The notes beneath the pieces were generated by a model. It searched no databases. It was not told the DNA's origin and saw only the letters and a list, made by a program, of their open reading frames with translations. From NCBI GenBank assembly GCA_012840625.1, contig DUSB01000129.1, positions 1 through 12,263 of the forward strand: 12,263 bases of DNA, in the 5' to 3' direction. Position 1 is the stretch's first letter. Each line of letters begins with the position of its first letter. The DNA is from Syntrophomonadaceae bacterium. GTDB taxonomy: Bacteria; Bacillota; Syntrophomonadia; Syntrophomonadales; Syntrophomonadaceae. The position numbers and the translations under genes are program-made. Positions 1 through 6,865 of the stretch are shown piece after piece.

Positions 1-232
1 CCTCATAAGCATCCGGAACTACATACTCCAGAGCATCCTCGTAAAGAATCTCCCTACCAAAATGGGCTTCCATCAGCTGACGAGGAACTCTACCTTTACG
101 GAAACCGGGAATAGCTACCTGTTTTACCACCTTTTTATAAGCTTTTTCTAAGCCTTCCTCGAACGTTTCGGCATCAATTTCAACTTCTAAATATGCCTCA
201 TTGTTCTCTATTTTTTCCAACTTGGCGCTCAT
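1..232 (-). CDS. tig: Trigger factor, N-terminal part (runs off left edge)
   Basis: Encodes the first 77 residues of trigger factor, the ribosome-associated chaperone and peptidyl-prolyl isomerase that meets nascent chains at the exit tunnel. The visible part is the ribosome-binding domain. It contains the family signature GFRKGRVP at residues 43-50, the loop that docks on ribosomal protein L23, followed by residues matching the usual helix (RQLMEAHFG). The ATG at 230-232 is preceded by a strong AGGAGG ribosome binding site about 7 bases upstream, so the start is secure. The PPIase and C-terminal domains lie outside the window. It has its own probable promoter and is separated from the upstream tRNA-Gly by that tRNA's terminator. 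In Firmicutes, tig is often followed by clpP/clpX, which cannot be tested here. Confidence 0.95.
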   Translation of the reverse strand, partial: MSAKLEKIENNEAYLEVEIDAETFEEGLEKAYKKVVKQVAIPGFRKGRVPRQLMEAHFGREILYEDALEYVVPDAYE

Positions 233-298
233 TTATGCTCCTCCTAACGTTATTTAAAATCTCGGCCAGGCTGCCCTGGATATATATCTGGAATGCAT

Positions 299-327
299 AT
301 TATATAAGAAAAATTCCATCAAGGATA
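299..327 (-). promoter_or_regulatory. Probable promoter of tig
   Basis: A perfect minus-strand TATAAT lies at 299-304, about 67 bases before the tig start. The matching -35 position (322-327, TATCCT) is poor, so only the -10 box is convincing. The leader contains a short CCAGG/CCTGG hairpin. Confidence 0.4.
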
Positions 328-343
328 CTCCATGCAAAGTATA

Positions 344-373
344 CAAAAACACAAACCCCGGCACATGCCGAGG
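344..373 (-). terminator. Rho-independent terminator of tRNA-Gly
   Basis: On the minus strand a 7-bp stem CCTCGGC/GCCGGGG (one G-U pair) with loop ATGT is followed by TTTGTGTTTTTG. It lies 13 bases past the tRNA CCA end and so ends the tRNA-Gly transcript before tig. Confidence 0.75.
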
Positions 374-385
374 CATTAAAGTCTA

Positions 386-460
386 TGGAGCGGAAGACGA
401 GATTCGAACTCGCGGCCCTCGCCTTGGCAAGGCGATGCTCTACCACTGAGCTACTTCCGC
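386..460 (-). tRNA. tRNA-Gly (anticodon GCC)
   Basis: A complete cloverleaf on the minus strand. The acceptor stem is GCGGAAG/CTTCCGC, the D-arm has AGCTCAGTGGTAGAGC, the anticodon stem-loop is CGCCTTGCCAAGGCG with GCC at 426-428, and the T-loop is GTTCGAATC. Discriminator U and an encoded CCA (386-388) are present. It reads GGC/GGU glycine codons. Its promoter (482-510) and terminator (344-373) are both visible, so it appears to be a single-gene unit. Confidence 0.97.
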
Positions 461-481
461 ACTCAAAGCTTTTCTCTATAA

Positions 482-510
482 AGGATAAAAAAATTGCTTG
501 CTCAAGTCAA
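482..510 (-). promoter_or_regulatory. Promoter of tRNA-Gly
   Basis: Minus strand TTGACT (505-510), a 17-base spacer and TATCCT (482-487) place transcription start roughly 14 bases upstream of the tRNA 5' end. The -35 box and spacer sit inside the hairpin that terminates the upstream SEC-C gene. Confidence 0.6.
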
Positions 511-515
511 GCGAT
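487..515 (-). terminator. Terminator of the SEC-C protein gene
   Basis: Minus strand stem ATCGCTTG/CAAGCAAT (8 bp, one wobble) with a 7-base loop is followed directly by a run of seven T. It lies 74 bases past the stop codon at 589 and is the only good intrinsic terminator between that gene and tRNA-Gly. Confidence 0.65.
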
Positions 516-588
516 TTACCATGTTTTTAACAAATTATTTTTATTACGTAAGAGATTATCCTTTTTCTGTATTTCACTGCCAAAAAGA

Positions 589-3498
589 TTAATTTTCCTG
601 GCCGCTTTTTTTCTCCTCCAGGTAATTCATCATCAGAGCTCCCAGTTTCAAGAGAAAAATCCCCTGCTCCCATTCCATTGCTTCATCTTTAAAGTAATCC
701 TGTCTGAGCAGTACTATTGATAAGGCTGGCTGCTGATCAAAAAATTCAGCTAAATCCACCACCATCTGGCTCTGCAGGTTCTTCAATAAACCATACTCCG
801 CATACAGTTGGCGAAAGGTCACCACGATATCATCATGCTTGAAAGCTTTGCGTATATCTTTTTTAAAGGCTTCCAGATCCTTACCTGGAGCAGCTGCTAA
901 ATAAAGAATATCACCCACCAGTAGTGCATATCCCCATTGATAAGTCTGGTTGCTGCTGATCTTCATATTTGTAAAACGCGTCCAGAGAAAACTGCAAAAC
1001 TGATCGTTTCTATACAATAGAGTAAAATGCTTGCTTTCACAAAGTCGCTTGCAGGCAGCCACCCTGTTTATAATATAGCCAAACTGCCAGTTAATCTGCA
1101 GGGGCTGGTTTATTATTTTAACCGCTTCCTGTTCAAATTCATCCACCGCGCGGATGTAGGCCTGAATAATATATTGCCCGCGACGCTTTAAATAGCGATC
1201 ATCACTGCTATCTTTAATGTTCATATCTTCCATTAAAAAGTCCAGATGTTTTTTGAAAATTGCCTCCATATCCTGCAAGACTATGAACATGGGGTCCCTG
1301 ACCCACATACGATCACCCATAGGCAGCAGCCGTGTAATCCCTATCATGCCTGGTACAATATCCTGATGAACATCATCACCAAAATTGCCATAAACCAGCG
1401 TTTGTTTACCGGTAAACAAATCTTCAAAAATCAAATCCTTTCGACCAGAAGGGAAAATGCGGTAAGCATTTATATAGCTTACCATAACATGCCATGCTGC
1501 AGAGCGAAGATAGGGCGGAAAACGACAGCCCTGCTCATCCCAAAACAAATTGGCGATGGTAGAACCACTTTCCTGTATAAAGTCCAGCAGAAACCAATCA
1601 TGAAAAAATTCCTCATAGGTAGTTTGAATCAGGCCCTTCCAGAAATGAGCCTGCTGGTTCACCGGATGATAGAAGCAGGTTCGAGCCTGCATTTGCTTTA
1701 GATCCGTACCGGTACGCAGGGTATAGGCAAAAAGATTCATATGCTGTGCTACTTCATCATAACTCTGCGTCATCTCATACTGGTTCATTTCCTGCCACTC
1801 TGGATGACACATAAATTCTTTATTGAAATTCAGGGGAAAACGTTCAAAATGCTGGGTCATAAGCTGGGCATTTTTGCTAAGTTTGCTGCTCACACCATAG
1901 GTTTCAGCCAGCAGATTAAGATCAGAATGTTCACCCCGGCAGATGGAAAGGGTATGTTCTAAAGCAGCAATCCAGCAGCTCAGGCGAGAAATCCGCGGGT
2001 AATAGATACTGGTAAATTCATTCCAGATATACAGCAGCCAGCCCAGACGCCAGTGATTTTCTTTTTCATAACCATACATATCAAATATGGCAATGGCAAC
2101 CCTGGCATAATCATCATTATACCAGTTATAAGCAGTGATATATGGGCTGAGCTGCTGATGGGCACGATGCCGTTCCACTTTCAGGCAAATGGCACGTGGA
2201 TCCAGCAGTTCTTTACACACCCGGTTACGATCCATCCCCAGCTTTTTACGGATAACCGCAGTGGGATAAAAATACTCCCCCCGACTTCTAGCCCGCAGCT
2301 CTCGCCCCTCCAGGTCGTTTAACAGGGTTTCCAGCAGAACCCTACCATGAATATCCTGCATCGCTTCCAGGGGCGTTAAATCGCCTAATTCGGGATGGGG
2401 CAAGCTTAACCATTCTTCCAGATAACAATCATACATTAATTCAATCTGCAATTCCTCGGCATCATCAGCGTGCAGAAAAGGAATTCCCTCCTCCCAGCAG
2501 TATGCCTCTGATTCACAGGGCTGCCCAAGCAGCGGTTCAATTTGATCCCGGGCCCAGTTTAAATCTGCACTTTCTTCCGCTGCCAGCACTAGGCTGTTGC
2601 TGCCGATATATAAACGACGAAAGCCTCCCTTGCCTACAATCCAGGAAAATTTCAGCCATTGTGCCTCTGGATCTAATAAACGAAAATGTTTCTGATGAAA
2701 GATCTGTTCTACCAGATGATTGCGTTCACTGTCATGCAGCAGCATGCTGTTCACTTTAATGCGATATTTTTTTACTCCATTCAGAATATCCAACACCAAA
2801 CCACAGGTGATATGTCCATACTCACGCAGGAAACATTCGATATCTCCTATCTTCTCATAAATCCGTGCACTTTGAATCTCTTCACAGATATACTGCCTCT
2901 GTTCCGCATAAATCATAATTGGTTTACCCGTAATAATGGATACATTATCAATGTTGATAATACGGGTTAAAAGAAGAGTCCCTTCTTCAATAAACTGCGT
3001 AATCGAACCGAAATCGCGCTCAATAATATGCTCATTGCCAGTAAAGATGTCAACTGTGGCCACAGTATTATTCTTTATCCAGGAAACTTGGTAGATTGAT
3101 AAATACGAAGCTTTCAGTGCCTGCAAAACCTGCATCCGGCGCTCAGGTAAATCCTCTTCATGCTCTACCATGTAGAAATCAAGAACCGGCGAAACATCCG
3201 GATAAGGCCTGAAATTGAGAACAAACCATTCATAAAACAGATTCGTCCAGGTACGGTTCAAGCTGCTGGTTTGAGATGCTGATAAAAATCGTATATGGGC
3301 TGAATCTTCCCAGCTGGCAAAAAAGTGCCGTGCATACTTAAGTAGATCAGCCAGTGCTCCTTCAATAAGGGTACGATAATTGCTTCTTTTGCCGCGTGGA
3401 AAATGGATAAGCTGGCAATGGTGAATCTGGCCGCAGCACTGTCCATATTCTTTGCCGCTGCCACAGGGACAGGGTGCTTGTAAAGCTATCCTGGACAA
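589..3498 (-). CDS. Large SEC-C motif protein of unknown function with duplicated halves
   Basis: A 969-residue protein I cannot assign to a characterised function. The N-terminus carries a SEC-C zinc motif with Cys10, Cys12, Cys21 and Cys22 (CPCGSGKEYGQCC), which in SecA and many stand-alone proteins binds zinc and mediates protein contacts. Two long segments look homologous: roughly 87-310 and 627-870. Matching blocks are FYEWFVLNF/FFHDWFLLDF, SYLSIY/SYINAY, IFTG/LFTG, a G..L.ITR-like strand and KHF.LL...W. Residues 375-397 (TPLEAM...GR.LLE.LLNDLE) match a helix segment I associate with other SEC-C proteins. No signal peptide or membrane helix is seen, so it is probably cytosolic. The start is TTG at 3496-3498, chosen because a GGGGGGAG ribosome binding site lies 5 bases upstream and the SEC-C motif begins ten residues later. 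It is monocistronic with its own terminator. The existence of the gene is near certain; its role is unknown. Confidence 0.9.
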   Translation of the reverse strand: MSRIALQAPCPCGSGKEYGQCCGQIHHCQLIHFPRGKRSNYRTLIEGALADLLKYARHFFASWEDSAHIRFLSASQTSSLNRTWTNLFYEWFVLNFRPYPDVSPVLDFYMVEHEEDLPERRMQVLQALKASYLSIYQVSWIKNNTVATVDIFTGNEHIIERDFGSITQFIEEGTLLLTRIINIDNVSIITGKPIMIYAEQRQYICEEIQSARIYEKIGDIECFLREYGHITCGLVLDILNGVKKYRIKVNSMLLHDSERNHLVEQIFHQKHFRLLDPEAQWLKFSWIVGKGGFRRLYIGSNSLVLAAEESADLNWARDQIEPLLGQPCESEAYCWEEGIPFLHADDAEELQIELMYDCYLEEWLSLPHPELGDLTPLEAMQDIHGRVLLETLLNDLEGRELRARSRGEYFYPTAVIRKKLGMDRNRVCKELLDPRAICLKVERHRAHQQLSPYITAYNWYNDDYARVAIAIFDMYGYEKENHWRLGWLLYIWNEFTSIYYPRISRLSCWIAALEHTLSICRGEHSDLNLLAETYGVSSKLSKNAQLMTQHFERFPLNFNKEFMCHPEWQEMNQYEMTQSYDEVAQHMNLFAYTLRTGTDLKQMQARTCFYHPVNQQAHFWKGLIQTTYEEFFHDWFLLDFIQESGSTIANLFWDEQGCRFPPYLRSAAWHVMVSYINAYRIFPSGRKDLIFEDLFTGKQTLVYGNFGDDVHQDIVPGMIGITRLLPMGDRMWVRDPMFIVLQDMEAIFKKHLDFLMEDMNIKDSSDDRYLKRRGQYIIQAYIRAVDEFEQEAVKIINQPLQINWQFGYIINRVAACKRLCESKHFTLLYRNDQFCSFLWTRFTNMKISSNQTYQWGYALLVGDILYLAAAPGKDLEAFKKDIRKAFKHDDIVVTFRQLYAEYGLLKNLQSQMVVDLAEFFDQQPALSIVLLRQDYFKDEAMEWEQGIFLLKLGALMMNYLEEKKSGQEN

Positions 3499-3503
3499 TA
3501 AAC

Positions 3504-3511
3504 TCCCCCCC
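3504..3511 (-). promoter_or_regulatory. Ribosome binding site deciding a TTG start (SEC-C gene)
   Basis: The minus-strand purine tract GGGGGGAG sits 5 bases before TTG (3496-3498). No in-frame ATG with a ribosome binding site lies upstream of the zinc motif, so TTG is the likely start. Confidence 0.6.
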
Positions 3512-3548
3512 GCTAAATGAGTGCGAATTGATTGAATAGTTTAGCAAT

Positions 3549-3577
3549 TTTAAACCTTCTAATAATATTGTAATCAA
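3549..3577 (-). promoter_or_regulatory. Possible promoter of the SEC-C gene
   Basis: Minus strand TTGATT (3572-3577), a 17-base spacer and TTTAAA (3549-3554), about 50 bases before the TTG start. The match is moderate and the region is AT-rich, so this is tentative. Confidence 0.3.
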
Positions 3578-3639
3578 AATGGAAGCAAATATCTATGTAT
3601 CTATAGCTTTCCATGTTGTTATAATATTCACATTTGCTC

Positions 3640-3705
3640 CGACAGAGTCGCTGCTCTCCTATGCTTGCGTAGGTATAGAGCCGGGCGCAAGCGATTTGCA
3701 ATCGC
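3640..3705. other. Compact multi-hairpin element
   Basis: Sixty-six bases contain several inverted repeats. These are CGAC/GTCG (3640-3650), CTCTCCTA with TAGG..AGAG (3654-3680), a perfect 7-bp GCTTGCG/CGCAAGC (3663-3692) that competes with the previous one, and a perfect 6-bp GCGATT/AATCGC with a 3-base loop (3691-3705). It could be a structured leader of the SEC-C gene, a small RNA or a dispersed intergenic repeat; the strand is undetermined and no known RNA family is recognised. Confidence 0.35.
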
Positions 3706-3866
3706 ATTAGCAAAAACAAAACTTCCTATCTTTACCAGTAAATAAACCAGCTATAGCCGACTCTGAAAGAAGTCTGTGAGCTAAATATTAAGCTTCAAGA
3801 ACGAAAAAGAAATCAAGCCGTCGCCCCCAGCAGATCTTTAAAAAAGACAGAAATCCGGTAAAGCAA

Positions 3867-3896
3867 TTGACAATTAAATTTGAGTGATGGTATCAT
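3867..3896 (+). promoter_or_regulatory. Promoter of tRNA-Pro
   Basis: A perfect TTGACA (3867-3872), an 18-base spacer and TATCAT (3891-3896). The expected start is a few bases before the tRNA 5' end at 3907. Confidence 0.75.
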
Positions 3897-3906
3897 CTTA
3901 GGAGTG

Positions 3907-3983
3907 CGGGGCGTGGCGCAGTTTGGTAGCGCGTCTGATTTGGGATCAGAAGGCCGCAGGTTCAAATCCTGTCGCCCCGACCA
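3907..3983 (+). tRNA. tRNA-Pro (anticodon TGG)
   Basis: A complete cloverleaf: acceptor CGGGGCG/CGCCCCG, D-arm GGCGCAGTTTGGTAGCGC, anticodon stem TCTGA/TCAGA with loop TTTGGGA giving anticodon TGG (3941-3943), T-loop GTTCAAATC, discriminator A and encoded CCA (3981-3983). The U34 anticodon can read CCA/CCG and, with modification, all proline codons. Promoter and terminator are both present, so it is an independent unit. Confidence 0.97.
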
Positions 3984-3997
3984 TTTATAAAGCAAGC

Positions 3998-4027
3998 AAC
4001 CGCGTGGATTAGCGCGGTTTTGATTTT
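3998..4027 (+). terminator. Terminator of tRNA-Pro
   Basis: Stem AACCGCG/CGCGGTT (7 bp, 8-base loop) followed by TTGATTTTT, 14 bases after the tRNA CCA. Read on the minus strand the hairpin lacks a good T-run, so it is only a weak candidate for ending the kinase gene from the other side. Confidence 0.8.
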
Positions 4028-4104
4028 TCTGTAATATTTAATATTATGAGTGTTTTACTGCAATCAGATTATTAATTGATTGATATACATAATGCACATT
4101 GACT

Positions 4105-6306
4105 TTAAACTTTATACTCTTTTTTCACTGGCTTTGCATCTACTTGAACAGGATCAGGGCATATTAACGGGTGTTCCCTTTGAACTTCATTAGAACCAGC
4201 ATAGTTTGCAGCTGAATTATGTGGCTGGCGAAAGGAGCAGCGGAAAGGGATATGAAAGGTAGTGCCTTTACTGCTGGTATCGACTATGATCTCTGTGTCA
4301 TGACGGGTGGCAATACTATGACATACTGCCAGGCCCAACCCCGTACCATTGACCTTGGTGCTAAAGAATGGTGTGCCCAATTTATCCAAAACCTCTGCTG
4401 CAATGCCTGCTCCTTCATCCTTTATCGACATCAGCACCGCATCCCCTTGCTTACTGGTGCTGATGGTAACCGTTCCTCCCTGATGCATGGCTTCCAGACC
4501 ATTGCGCACCAGATTCAGGACCAGCTGACGAATTTCCTTTTCATCCAGGAGCAAATCAGGTACATCCTTTAGATCCAGCTTTATATTTTTATCCCCATTT
4601 ACTGCATCAGCAATAAGTAAGGGGGCCATCGTTTTGATGATTGAATTGAGATTGCATAATCGCAAATCCACTACCCTATCTTTAGCCAGGGTTAAAAACT
4701 CTTCCAGAATGGAATTGGCCCTGGCCATTTCCTCCAACATCAGCTCAAAATAAGCCTGGTGATCCTGGAAGTCTTTATTCTGACTCATAATCTGCAGGAA
4801 TCCCTGCACTGTCGTCATTGGGTTGCGTATTTCATGGCCAATACTGGCGGCTATCTCACCCACTGTGTTCAACTGAGCAAGCCGGGCCATCTGACGTTCC
4901 AGCTTGCGCTGCTGCGTAATGTCTTCAGCCAGTACCAGCCCGCCTACAATTTCCTCGTCTGCTATAATCGGAGAAGTTTTTACTTTCAGCAATAATTGAC
5001 TGCCATCTTTATGAAGAATATATTGCTCAAAACTGCCAATATCACCTCGATCCAGGCGTTTTCTAATCTGCCTGCTAACAAATTCCCTATTTTCCTGGGG
5101 GAGAAAATCCAGCACCGATCTTCCTATAACTTCCTTGAATTTATAGCCAAGCTTTTCCAGCATCCGCTGGTTAACAAAGGTAAGATTGGCCTTTCTATCA
5201 TAGGTTATGTAAAGCTCATTCATGGTATTAATCAAGGTGTTCAGGTAGGCAAGTTGATTTTTATATTGCTGCCGACTCCTACGCAAGGCTTCTTCGGCCA
5301 GCTTTTTTTCATGAATGTCGCGACCAAATATAATAATCTGCTCACTTCCTTGCTGGTGAATTACCTTACCTTTTGTCTCCAGCCACAGAAAGGCTCCATC
5401 CTTCTTTTTTATCTGAAAAACCATTTCTACCTCCCCCCTGGCTATCTCTTCTTGTAAGGTAGCTTTGACTTCCTGCTGCTGCTTGGGGTGTATGAAATCC
5501 AAACAGTTATACCCGATCATCTGTTCAGGCAGATAGCCCAGGGTGGAATAGTTGGAAGGGCTGGCAAACAACATTTCAAAACTGCTGGCATCCAAAATGC
5601 TGATCATATCCAGACAGTTTTCCACGATCAAACGATATCTTTCTTCTGATTCTAACAGCGTTTCATGGGTACGTAACCAGTATTCGGCTTCCCAGGCCTT
5701 ACCTTTTTCCCGAAAATAGACCTCAGGGGAAATGTAGAATGGATTCCTGAAGATCCTATAGTTTTTTATCAACCAGATATTAGAAAAAAGGGCATCGCGA
5801 AGAATCATTGGATGCTCATTATAGCGATGATACTGACATAAGGCTATCAAGGGGTAGAAAGGAAAGACATCACGATTGAGTTTTAACTGTAGTTCTAAAA
5901 ATTTATTAGGCTGATAATCCGCAATCCTAAACAGCGCTTCACTGGTAATGCGAATCGCACTATACCCTTCCGCCATAAAAGAATCCAGCCATTGTAAGTA
6001 GATGTTTATAACTGCATCAGGATCTTTAGTTTTGTTTATATCAATTATTTCCTGGGGTTTAACAAACTGTAATTGCCCTGATTCTATTACCCGGGATACA
6101 TCTACACCTTTACTGGCAAGACAGGTAGCGATATAATCTATTTCCCGCTTATCAACAACATAAACGCATTTTTCACCCTTTACCAGACCCTGTATAATAA
6201 AGGCAAGAACGATATCCTGCCATTCTTTTTCTGATTCATAAATAAGAGAGCAATGGTCATGGAGATTGATTTTATCCAATTCCTTGCAAAAATCACCAGC
6301 AAGCAT
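4105..6306 (-). CDS. Cytoplasmic MEDS-PAS-PAS sensor histidine kinase
   Basis: A 733-residue kinase with, in order, a MEDS (DcmR-type) sensory domain at about 14-180 (HDHCSLIYES...), PAS 1 at 221-340, PAS 2 at 350-470, a HisKA dimerisation domain with phospho-acceptor His491 (SIGHEIRNPMTT), and a HATPase domain with the N box (LNLVRNGLEAM, Asn598/Asn602), G1 box DEGAGI (630-635) and G2 box GTGLGLA (654-660). All catalytic motifs are intact. No membrane helices are seen, so it senses a cytosolic cue; PAS cofactors are unknown. The last ~45 residues form an unusual polar tail. No response regulator is adjacent, and the architecture resembles orphan sporulation kinases feeding Spo0F/Spo0A (inference). 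I chose the ATG at 6304-6306 because AAGGAGAT precedes it; an upstream in-frame GTG at 6342 has no ribosome binding site. Confidence 0.93.
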   Translation of the reverse strand: MLAGDFCKELDKINLHDHCSLIYESEKEWQDIVLAFIIQGLVKGEKCVYVVDKREIDYIATCLASKGVDVSRVIESGQLQFVKPQEIIDINKTKDPDAVINIYLQWLDSFMAEGYSAIRITSEALFRIADYQPNKFLELQLKLNRDVFPFYPLIALCQYHRYNEHPMILRDALFSNIWLIKNYRIFRNPFYISPEVYFREKGKAWEAEYWLRTHETLLESEERYRLIVENCLDMISILDASSFEMLFASPSNYSTLGYLPEQMIGYNCLDFIHPKQQQEVKATLQEEIARGEVEMVFQIKKKDGAFLWLETKGKVIHQQGSEQIIIFGRDIHEKKLAEEALRRSRQQYKNQLAYLNTLINTMNELYITYDRKANLTFVNQRMLEKLGYKFKEVIGRSVLDFLPQENREFVSRQIRKRLDRGDIGSFEQYILHKDGSQLLLKVKTSPIIADEEIVGGLVLAEDITQQRKLERQMARLAQLNTVGEIAASIGHEIRNPMTTVQGFLQIMSQNKDFQDHQAYFELMLEEMARANSILEEFLTLAKDRVVDLRLCNLNSIIKTMAPLLIADAVNGDKNIKLDLKDVPDLLLDEKEIRQLVLNLVRNGLEAMHQGGTVTISTSKQGDAVLMSIKDEGAGIAAEVLDKLGTPFFSTKVNGTGLGLAVCHSIATRHDTEIIVDTSSKGTTFHIPFRCSFRQPHNSAANYAGSNEVQREHPLICPDPVQVDAKPVKKEYKV

Positions 6307-6313
6307 AAAGTCT

Positions 6314-6321
6314 ATCTCCTT
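6314..6321 (-). promoter_or_regulatory. Ribosome binding site deciding the kinase start
   Basis: The minus-strand AAGGAGAT lies about 9 bases (measured from its AGGAG core) before the ATG at 6304-6306. It falls inside the longer reading frame that would begin at GTG 6342, which argues for the shorter protein. Confidence 0.7.
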
Positions 6322-6398
6322 TTGCAATTCCTTTAACAGCACAGAGGTTGCACAACACTTTTTTAAAACTAAGATGACGCTATTAAAAGTCCTGCCGC

Positions 6399-6429
6399 AA
6401 AAGCATCAGATTTACGTTGGGATGCTTTT
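6399..6429. other. Perfect 9-bp hairpin at the 5' end of the kinase leader
   Basis: AAAAGCATC (6399-6407) and GATGCTTTT (6421-6429) pair perfectly around a 13-base loop. On the minus strand it would sit at the extreme 5' end of the kinase mRNA, just after the -10 box. On the plus strand it is followed by TATTTTAA and would look like a terminator, but no plus-strand gene precedes it. Confidence 0.5.
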
Positions 6430-6430
6430 T

Positions 6431-6458
6431 ATTTTAATCCATTGGTAAATTATGTCAA
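6431..6458 (-). promoter_or_regulatory. Promoter of the histidine kinase gene
   Basis: Minus strand TTGACA (6453-6458, perfect), a 16-base spacer and TAAAAT (6431-6436). The predicted leader to the ATG at 6306 is about 120 bases and begins with a hairpin. Confidence 0.65.
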
Positions 6459-6574
6459 GAGGGCTGGAAATTTTTTTATTGTAATACAGAACCTATTAAA
6501 CCAAGTCTTCATTACAAAATACGCCGGGATTAATTTCTTTTCTCCGGCTTATCTTTTTGACGCTACAGACTTGC

Positions 6575-6796
6575 TTATTTCCAGTCTTTAACCGTATGCA
6601 AAAGATCCTTGGGCCCAAAATAACATCCATCTTTTAGTCCTTAAACCCATACTGCTTCTTCGTATTGTATGTATTCAGTGGAATAATTTAGAACATAATC
6701 CTCGACTATTCTTTCATTTAAACCATTATCTCTCTTGCGCTTCAGCACATAGTACCCTCGTTTATTCAGCGAGTAAAAGCCTTTGCATATCGTCAA
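6575..6796 (-). pseudogene. Decayed small gene with in-frame stop, function unknown
   Basis: One minus-strand frame reads for 74 codons with only one interruption, a TAA at 6641-6643. It gives 51 protein-like residues (GFYSLNKRGYYVLKRKR... to YEEAVWV), the stop, then GLKDGCYFGPKDLLHTVKDWK and a second stop at 6575-6577. The residues on both sides look like ordinary globular protein sequence. No good start exists in this frame: a TTG at 6794-6796 lacks a ribosome binding site. An ATG at 6798-6800 in another frame gives MFDDMQR and could join the body if one base were removed near 6781. This suggests a frameshift plus a nonsense mutation. I do not recognise the family. It could also be a chance frame, or a real 51-codon gene. 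Confidence 0.4.
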
Positions 6797-6826
6797 ACAT
6801 AAAGCCGGCAGGTACACCTGCCGGCT
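6796..6826 (-). terminator. Terminator of the chemotaxis receptor gene
   Basis: A perfect 10-bp GC-rich stem AGCCGGCAGG/CCTGCCGGCT (6803-6826) with a 4-base loop, followed on the minus strand by TTATGTTT. The T-run is modest but the stem is very strong, and it lies 40 bases after the stop codon at 6866. Confidence 0.7.
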
Positions 6827-6865
6827 AGTAATGATGCCTAGTTAAAAATATTGGTGATATAACAC

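Larger units (their letters stand above)
3499..3906. other. 408-base gap between the SEC-C gene and tRNA-Pro
   Basis: The gap holds the start signals of the SEC-C gene (3504-3577), a cluster of short hairpins (3640-3705) and the tRNA-Pro promoter (3867-3896). Nothing convincing is seen at 3706-3866, an AT-rich stretch. A 68-codon minus-strand frame (3513-3719) is not convincing as a gene. Confidence 0.6.

Noticed and set aside
193..720. 175-codon plus-strand reading frame
   Set aside because: It crosses antisense tRNA-Gly (KTRFELAALALARRC is the typical antisense-tRNA peptide), both terminators and the end of the SEC-C gene; it has no ribosome binding site.
3513..3719. 68-codon minus-strand frame ending just before the SEC-C ribosome binding site
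   Set aside because: It starts at TTG, has an odd Cys/Arg/Tyr-rich composition and runs through the hairpin cluster; it reads as translated non-coding or repeat sequence, though its stop close to the next ribosome binding site is notable.
3813..3995. 60-codon minus-strand reading frame (SGRQDLNLRPSDPKSDALPNCATPRT)
   Set aside because: It is the antisense of tRNA-Pro; this peptide type is a well-known misannotation over tRNA genes.
4030..4046. AT palindrome TAATATTTAATATTA after the kinase gene
   Set aside because: Pure AT palindrome in an AT-rich spacer, no T-run; not a terminator and not distinctive.
6523..6548. GCCGG/CCGGC hairpin downstream of the decayed gene
   Set aside because: Only 5 bp around a 16-base loop, with a weak T-run; too weak to call a terminator on either strand.
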